Source of the DNA: a virus
Strand: one strand, 5' to 3'
Virus record (IMG/VR): IMGVR_UViG_3300027725_000002
Span: 1 to 41,408 of that record
DNA: 41,408 bases
Part shown: positions 37,789 through 41,408 of the stretch, one piece after another
Numbering within the stretch: position 1 is the stretch's first letter
How the letters are laid out: every line of letters begins with the position of its first letter
The notes under the pieces: generated by a model
What the model was told of the DNA's origin: nothing
Databases searched by the model: none
The model's input: only the letters and a program-made list of their open reading frames with translations
Made by a program: the position numbers and the translations under genes

Positions 37789-38294
37789 GCCTTGAACGTA
37801 AAACCGTGAAAGCCCAGGTCAGCCGCATGGAGAGCCTAGATTTCTTCCCGCAATTACCGGCGGGCCTGAAGGAGGTCGAGAACGCGCTGATGGAGTTCCC
37901 AACCGCGGCAATGTGCGAAAGTTGGGTCACCGACTGGCTACAGGGGCATGAGGATTTCCCGAAGCCGGCCGCAATCTACGCTTCGCTGCGAACCGTCAAG
38001 AACCTTCAGACGGAGACACAAGAGGCATGGAAGAACCCGCCGGCTGAAAAATACGACTGCCCGCACGGATGCAAGGGGTGGGGTACAATTCGCAACGAAG
38101 CCGGCGCCCACCAGTTCTGCCTGTGCAGCGCAGGCCAGGCGCTACGTGAAGCGAGCCCTGGTTGGCTGGAGCTCCTGGGTAGGTTGGACGCCAGAGCGCG
38201 TAAAACGCCCCGTAGCGCGAAAGGCGGCCTATCGACGAAGTTGGAAGGACTGGAGGGAAGGTATTACGAGGCGAAGAAGGGGGCCGATGGCTGA
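37785..38294 (+). CDS. Possible replication accessory protein with Cys motifs, 169 aa
   Basis: Overlaps the initiator stop (ATGA), a place where helicase loaders or partner proteins often lie. The N-terminal 90 residues are helical (VENALMEFPTAAMCESWVTD); a zinc-like CPHGCKGWG and FCLC pair follows. No P-loop is visible, so it is not a DnaC-type ATPase. Confidence 0.6.
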   Translation: MSLERKTVKAQVSRMESLDFFPQLPAGLKEVENALMEFPTAAMCESWVTDWLQGHEDFPKPAAIYASLRTVKNLQTETQEAWKNPPAEKYDCPHGCKGWGTIRNEAGAHQFCLCSAGQALREASPGWLELLGRLDARARKTPRSAKGGLSTKLEGLEGRYYEAKKGADG

Positions 38295-38505
38295 CCAACC
38301 ACCGCCGATCCCGAATAATGGCCGCCCGGCGATCTGGGATTTGGTGATTGCCGACATGAAGGCGCGCGACCAAGTTGGGCGAGAGCGGTATGGAACGCCG
38401 CTGCAAGCGTTCAACGGAAAGGATGCGCTGCTAGAGGCTTACCAGGAAGCACTGGACCTTGCGGTTTATCTGAGGCAGGCGATCGAGGAGCGAGAGAATG
38501 GCTGA
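38287..38505 (+). CDS. Small helical protein, possible MazG-like fragment, 72 aa
   Basis: The order WDLVIADMKARDQVGRERYG, TPLQAFNGKDALLEAYQEAL and DLAVYLRQAIEERE recalls small all-alpha NTP-pyrophosphatase-like phage proteins. Only the second acidic motif (EAYQEALD) is visible, so catalysis is doubtful. Overlaps the previous gene by eight bases. Confidence 0.6.
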   Translation: MADQPPPIPNNGRPAIWDLVIADMKARDQVGRERYGTPLQAFNGKDALLEAYQEALDLAVYLRQAIEERENG

Positions 38506-38737
38506 CCAACAGACCAAACCGGCAACGCTGCCGAGTGATGAGGAGTTGCGCTGCTTCGCGGTAGATCGTTGCGAATATTCTCCAGCGTACACTTTTGAGA
38601 AATTGTGTGAGATCCGCGCCCGGACGCTGCGATGGGCGGCGATGCGCGTTAAACAGGGAGGCGGCGCAAATAGCTGGGCGATATCGGAAGAGCTGCGTCA
38701 AGCCGCAGGGGAGGCCGCTGATGCCCGACCGAGATGA
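38498..38737 (+). CDS. Hypothetical protein, 79 aa
   Basis: Overlaps the previous stop by eight bases and starts with the same MADQ as the preceding gene. Helical and polar (YTFEKLCEIRARTLRWAAMR). Function unknown. Confidence 0.55.
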   Translation: MADQQTKPATLPSDEELRCFAVDRCEYSPAYTFEKLCEIRARTLRWAAMRVKQGGGANSWAISEELRQAAGEAADARPR

Positions 38738-39110
38738 GATCGTTGAGAAGGCGCGGAGGTTGTTAGATGTCCAACACTTCTGCGCGGGCTGCGGTCATCC
38801 TGTTGTTGCCGACCATGATCCTTCGATGCGTGCGTGTCTGTACGGTTCTCACGGAGACTTTCCATGCAATTGTGATAGCCCAAGCCATGATGGGCCGGAA
38901 CTCGCCCGTACAGTGATTGAGATGGCCGAGGAGCGGAAGGAATTGCTTAGGCTGTCGCCGTCCGGTGGTCTAGCGGAGCGCGTCCAGCAACTAAAAGCGC
39001 AACTCACCGAGGCGCGGAGGCTAATCGTACACACGAAGAAAGCTGACGTGCGGACGCCGCAGTGGTATGACGATGCTGACCTCTTCCTGAAGGAGACCGA
39101 ACGTGGCTGA
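38721..39110 (+). CDS. Cys-rich zinc-binding protein, 129 aa
   Basis: ATG at 38721 with GGGGAGG upstream. N-terminal Cys/His cluster (CAGCGHPVVADHDPS, then CLYGSHGDFPCNCDS) is probably a two-zinc module; the second half is a long charged helix (LAERVQQLKAQLTEARRLIV). Function unknown. Confidence 0.6.
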   Translation: MPDRDEIVEKARRLLDVQHFCAGCGHPVVADHDPSMRACLYGSHGDFPCNCDSPSHDGPELARTVIEMAEERKELLRLSPSGGLAERVQQLKAQLTEARRLIVHTKKADVRTPQWYDDADLFLKETERG

Positions 39111-39357
39111 CAACCAAAAGCTGGCGGAAGAAACTTTCCTGAGTACGCTGCATTCATCGAAACGCGCGGAGAAGATCGCTGCGATTGCCCGCGCCTTCGA
39201 ACAGGTGGCGCTGGATGGCAAGATCGAAGCGTATAAACACTTACTGCCAAATATCGGAGGCCTGCAGGGGGCAATGCACTATCGGCAGCACAGCGAAGAG
39301 TTGGCAGAGTTGTGCACTAGCCTCGCGCAACTGAAAGGAGGGAAGGATGCTAAGTAA
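39103..39357 (+). CDS. Hypothetical helical protein, 84 aa
   Basis: GTG start at 39103. Helical (SSKRAEKIAAIARAFEQVAL, then HSEELAELCTSLAQLKGGKD). Its end overlaps the next start by 11 bases. Function unknown. Confidence 0.55.
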   Translation: MADNQKLAEETFLSTLHSSKRAEKIAAIARAFEQVALDGKIEAYKHLLPNIGGLQGAMHYRQHSEELAELCTSLAQLKGGKDAK

Positions 39358-39520
39358 CGAATGTCCGATCTGCCACCGCTATTTTCCTGTCGGTTTATAT
39401 GACCACATTGAAGAATGCTCCCGGCGCGAGCGTGCAAAAGCTCCACATGGATACGAATCATTTGAGGACTATATGAACGACAAGGCCGCACCACCGCTGG
39501 AGGAGTCCCGCAATGGCTGA
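39347..39520 (+). CDS. C2HC zinc-finger protein, 57 aa
   Basis: AAAGGAGG before the ATG at 39347 is excellent. The first half is a zinc finger C-x2-C-x12-H-x4-C (CPICHRYFPVGLYDHIEEC), the layout of UBZ/Rad18-like fingers; the rest is an acidic tail. Overlaps both neighbours. Probably nucleic-acid or protein binding. Confidence 0.65.
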   Translation: MLSNECPICHRYFPVGLYDHIEECSRRERAKAPHGYESFEDYMNDKAAPPLEESRNG

Positions 39521-39845
39521 CGATTACCGCGCGCTGGCGGCGGACGTACTAAAGGGCTGCGGCGTACATCCGCTTGGTCTGATTGGTGCTATTGATGCGG
39601 TGGCTCAGTTCGCTAAGGAACGGGTGATTGAGGAACTAGAGCGGTTGGCGAAGGTGCGGTGCGAATGGTGCGAGGATAGTCCGGCAGTTCTTGGGAAGAC
39701 AAATTATATCCACCATCTGCCAAAAGGAAGCTCTGATTTTGATACGGAGATGTGCCACGCCCAACCCGAGCAGCGCCGCATAGCCGAACTCAAAGCCGAA
39801 CTGGAGAAATCACAATGCCCGTCACTGATCCCGTCGAAGCCCTGA
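39513..39845 (+). CDS. Hypothetical Cys-containing protein, 110 aa
   Basis: Helical N-terminus (LIGAIDAVAQFAKERVIEEL), CEWCEDSP motif and a polar tail. Its start overlaps the zinc-finger gene by eight bases; its end overlaps the methyltransferase by 31. Function unknown. Confidence 0.55.
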   Translation: MADDYRALAADVLKGCGVHPLGLIGAIDAVAQFAKERVIEELERLAKVRCEWCEDSPAVLGKTNYIHHLPKGSSDFDTEMCHAQPEQRRIAELKAELEKSQCPSLIPSKP

Positions 39846-40510
39846 TGCGGGAACTGAAACCTGAGCGCTTCCTACACCAATCGCGCGAAGCAATAGAGCG
39901 CGATCATCTGCACATTGTGGAGCACCACCAAAAGTACCTGATACCGCACTTGCGCCGCTATATCACGCCGGACGTGCAGACGGTGCTGGATTTTGGCTGC
40001 GGTTCCGGCGGATCAACAATTGCGCTTGCTCTGGAATTCCCTGGGTTGGAGATTATCGGGACCGACGTGGACAATCGGGAAATTGAGATTGCGCGTTGTC
40101 GAAGGAGATGCTACGGCATAGATGCGAAGCGTTGCAGTTTTCTCTTTGAACTTGCGAATAAGCGCCTGGCATTCTGGGGAAACGATTTTGACCTCTGCAT
40201 CTGCTCATCGGTCCTCGAATACGTGACTGACCCGGCGGCCCGGCGCTTCTGCGTTCAGGAGATGGTGCGGCTGGTAAAACCTGGTGGTCTGCTATTCTTT
40301 TCGATGCCGAATCGCCTGTACCCGTTCGAGATTCACACGCGCAAATGGGGGTGGAACTGGTTCCCGAGGCTGATGAATGCGCGGACGCTTGATTGTACCT
40401 GGATGGAGGTAGAATGGCTGGCGCGGCCGGCGAAGCTCAGTCTCTACTGGACGCCGGTCATGCAATTACTGAGGCACTGGTCGAACTTTTGCTTGAAGAA
40501 GATGGAGTGA
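39815..40510 (+). CDS. Class I SAM-dependent methyltransferase, 231 aa
   Basis: Rossmann-type methyltransferase: motif I VLDFGCGSGG (about 57-66), acidic loop IGTDVDN (81-87), CICSSVLEYVTDP and LVKPGGLLFFSMPNR. This fits the type-11 small-molecule/glycan group rather than DNA methylases, since no catalytic NPPY is present. In a phage it could modify a host surface polysaccharide, a nucleotide or a virion protein. ATG at 39815; a GGAG lies about ten bases upstream. Confidence 0.8.
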   Translation: MPVTDPVEALMRELKPERFLHQSREAIERDHLHIVEHHQKYLIPHLRRYITPDVQTVLDFGCGSGGSTIALALEFPGLEIIGTDVDNREIEIARCRRRCYGIDAKRCSFLFELANKRLAFWGNDFDLCICSSVLEYVTDPAARRFCVQEMVRLVKPGGLLFFSMPNRLYPFEIHTRKWGWNWFPRLMNARTLDCTWMEVEWLARPAKLSLYWTPVMQLLRHWSNFCLKKME

Positions 40511-40516
40511 CCAACA

Positions 40517-40756
40517 ATGAAGACTCTCGCGCTTTACCTCGCATCAGTGATCTGCTGCGCCGCCGACATCCTGCCGCTCGCCGCCGAGTACCACGCGACA
40601 CCATGCGGCGATCTAGCCGGGGGCAACGACCCTATCTGTGGCAGCGACGTGTTCGGGCCGAGCCTCGTCATCGTGTCGCCCTTGCGGTTTGATCCCGATC
40701 CGAAGGTGCAGCAGGACATCAACCTGCAATATACGGTTCCACTCGCCCAGAGGTAG
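40517..40756 (+). CDS. Exported small protein, 79 aa
   Basis: Signal peptide-like N-terminus (MKTLALYLASVICCAADILP), then CGDLAGGNDPICGS, a likely disulphide pair, and a beta-like end. Exported to the periplasm by inference. It is separated from the methyltransferase by six bases. Role unknown. Confidence 0.6.
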   Translation: MKTLALYLASVICCAADILPLAAEYHATPCGDLAGGNDPICGSDVFGPSLVIVSPLRFDPDPKVQQDINLQYTVPLAQR

Positions 40757-40773
40757 TGTCTAAAATGTGCGTT

Positions 40774-40809
40774 GATCGGAAAAACTGAGCGGTTGCTTTC
40801 CGTCCGATC
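40774..40809. promoter_or_regulatory. GATCGGA/TCCGATC inverted repeat
   Basis: Perfect 7-bp inverted repeat with a 22-base spacer just upstream of the last rightward gene. It could be an operator or a hairpin; no promoter hexamers were clear. Confidence 0.35.
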
Positions 40810-40827
40810 CCGCCGCACCATGAAAGC

Positions 40828-41136
40828 ATGCCATCTGACCGCAGTTCATTGCTGGCCCTTCGAGACCTGATCGCCGATACAGACCTTACTCTCGAAACCA
40901 TTCCTGATCTTCCCCAGAACCGCACGGCCCATTGTCGCGAAAATCTCCGTGCGGCGCTGGCGCTCGCCGATGATCTCATCAAGCAGGCCAAGATGACACC
41001 GGCAGCGGCTATGGGGCATAAAGGCGGCGGGGCCACAGCGCGCAAGTACGGCAGCGAACATTTCCGTCAACTTGCGGCACAGCGCAAAACACGGGCTGGC
41101 GGAAGGCCACGAAAGCAGTCTCCTGACAAGAAGTAA
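40828..41136 (+). CDS. KGG-type basic protein, 102 aa
   Basis: The C-terminal half (GHKGGGATARKYGSEHFRQL, then GGRPRK) resembles the KGG motif of stress-induced and DNA-associated small proteins, with a Gly-Arg-Pro-Arg DNA-groove motif. The N-terminal half is helical (NLRAALALADDLIKQAKMTP). Last gene of the rightward arm. Confidence 0.65.
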   Translation: MPSDRSSLLALRDLIADTDLTLETIPDLPQNRTAHCRENLRAALALADDLIKQAKMTPAAAMGHKGGGATARKYGSEHFRQLAAQRKTRAGGRPRKQSPDKK

Positions 41137-41332
41137 GGTAGTGTCCACCGATGCGTTGGTTAAATATTCATCGGCTTTGCGACCCCAACAGATTGTGGTA
41201 GCGCGTGCCATCACCGATATGTCGCCGTACTGTTCCTCGGTGATAAAATATACCCTATACACAAAGGCCCGACTCTGCGACACCGGTGGGAACGGTCCTC
41301 ACGGATCTGGCTCACCCGCAGTCCAGTAAGCC
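41137..41332. other. Non-coding right-end region
   Basis: No gene is supported. It starts with GGTAGTGTC, repeated from 40752-40760. ATCACCGA (41210-41217) and TCGGTGAT (41237-41244) form a perfect 8-bp inverted repeat followed by AT-rich AAAATATACCC, possibly an operator and promoter. No leftward ORF here is convincing. Confidence 0.5.
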
Positions 41333-41376
41333 GTAAATTCGCAGTAGAAAATCTGCGATTTACTTTTCCTTGTTTT
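41333..41376 (+). terminator. Intrinsic terminator of the rightward arm
   Basis: GTAAATTCGCAG (41333-41344) pairs with CTGCGATTTAC (41353-41363) with one bulged T, followed by TTTTCCTTGTTTT. It lies 196 nt after the last rightward gene. Confidence 0.65.
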
Positions 41377-41377
41377 C

Positions 41378-41407
41378 GGACCGCAGCTCCGCCATAAGCT
41401 GCGGTCC
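41378..41407. terminator. Perfect GC-rich hairpin at window end
   Basis: GGACCGCAGCT (41378-41388) and AGCTGCGGTCC (41397-41407), 11 bp without mismatch, loop of eight. No U-tract is visible in either direction before the window ends. It may be a terminator, origin or packaging-related structure. Confidence 0.5.
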
Positions 41408-41408
41408 T

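Noticed and set aside
40846-41283. 145-aa leftward gene at the right end
   Set aside because: Overlaps the KGG-type gene almost fully and has no domain or ribosome-site support.

Overview
The window reads as one tailed-phage-type dsDNA phage genome or near-complete contig. Packaging and capsid genes, an endolysin, a RusA-type resolvase, a Mom-type DNA modifier, a Dam-type methylase and a replication initiator are packed almost without gaps, and many start codons overlap the preceding stop (ATGA, TAATG). I see no integrase, CI-type repressor, DNA polymerase, primase, tRNA or CRISPR array, so a virulent life style that borrows the host replisome is the simplest reading. The endolysin and at least four Sec-type signal peptides fit a host with a periplasm. 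A soil bacterium such as an Acidobacteriota member is plausible but is only an inference.

Layout. From about 26.26 kb down to base 24 almost everything is transcribed leftwards. In order this arm holds a ribbon-helix-helix regulator, a pair of tandem paralogues, small unknowns, a ParB-like protein, terminase small and large subunits, the portal, a putative scaffold, the major capsid protein, three large exported fibre/beta-helix proteins, coiled-coil and membrane proteins, a GH73 endolysin and a holin-like protein. Rightward genes interrupt this arm at 3217-3921 (seven membrane segments), 5988-6492 (two small genes) and 24077-24289. From 26.33 kb to 41.14 kb everything is transcribed rightwards: a zinc ribbon, a Mom-ASCH cassette flanked by a perfect 151-bp direct repeat, a pentapeptide-repeat protein, recombination genes (YbcO-like, NGO0469-type, Gp157, RusA), a Dam-type methylase, an initiator with an HNH domain and internal iterons, and a run of small zinc-binding proteins ending in a SAM methyltransferase. 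Hairpins close the right end, where the two arms would converge if the molecule is circular.

How it fits together. The 26.26-26.33 kb intergenic region carries four GTGCA half-sites between the ribbon-helix-helix gene and the rightward promoter and looks like the main control switch. The rightward arm prepares and modifies DNA. The leftward arm packages it, builds the particle and lyses the cell. A long hairpin with a U-tract at 15032-15110 separates packaging genes from scaffold and capsid genes and may set their ratio.

Most notable points: the mom cassette between perfect repeats, an initiator that contains an HNH domain and iteron-like repeats, a 16-unit pentapeptide array with signs of recent expansion, signal peptides on presumed virion fibres, the absence of recognisable tail tube or tape-measure genes, and chains of 9-21-codon mini-ORFs that link genes.
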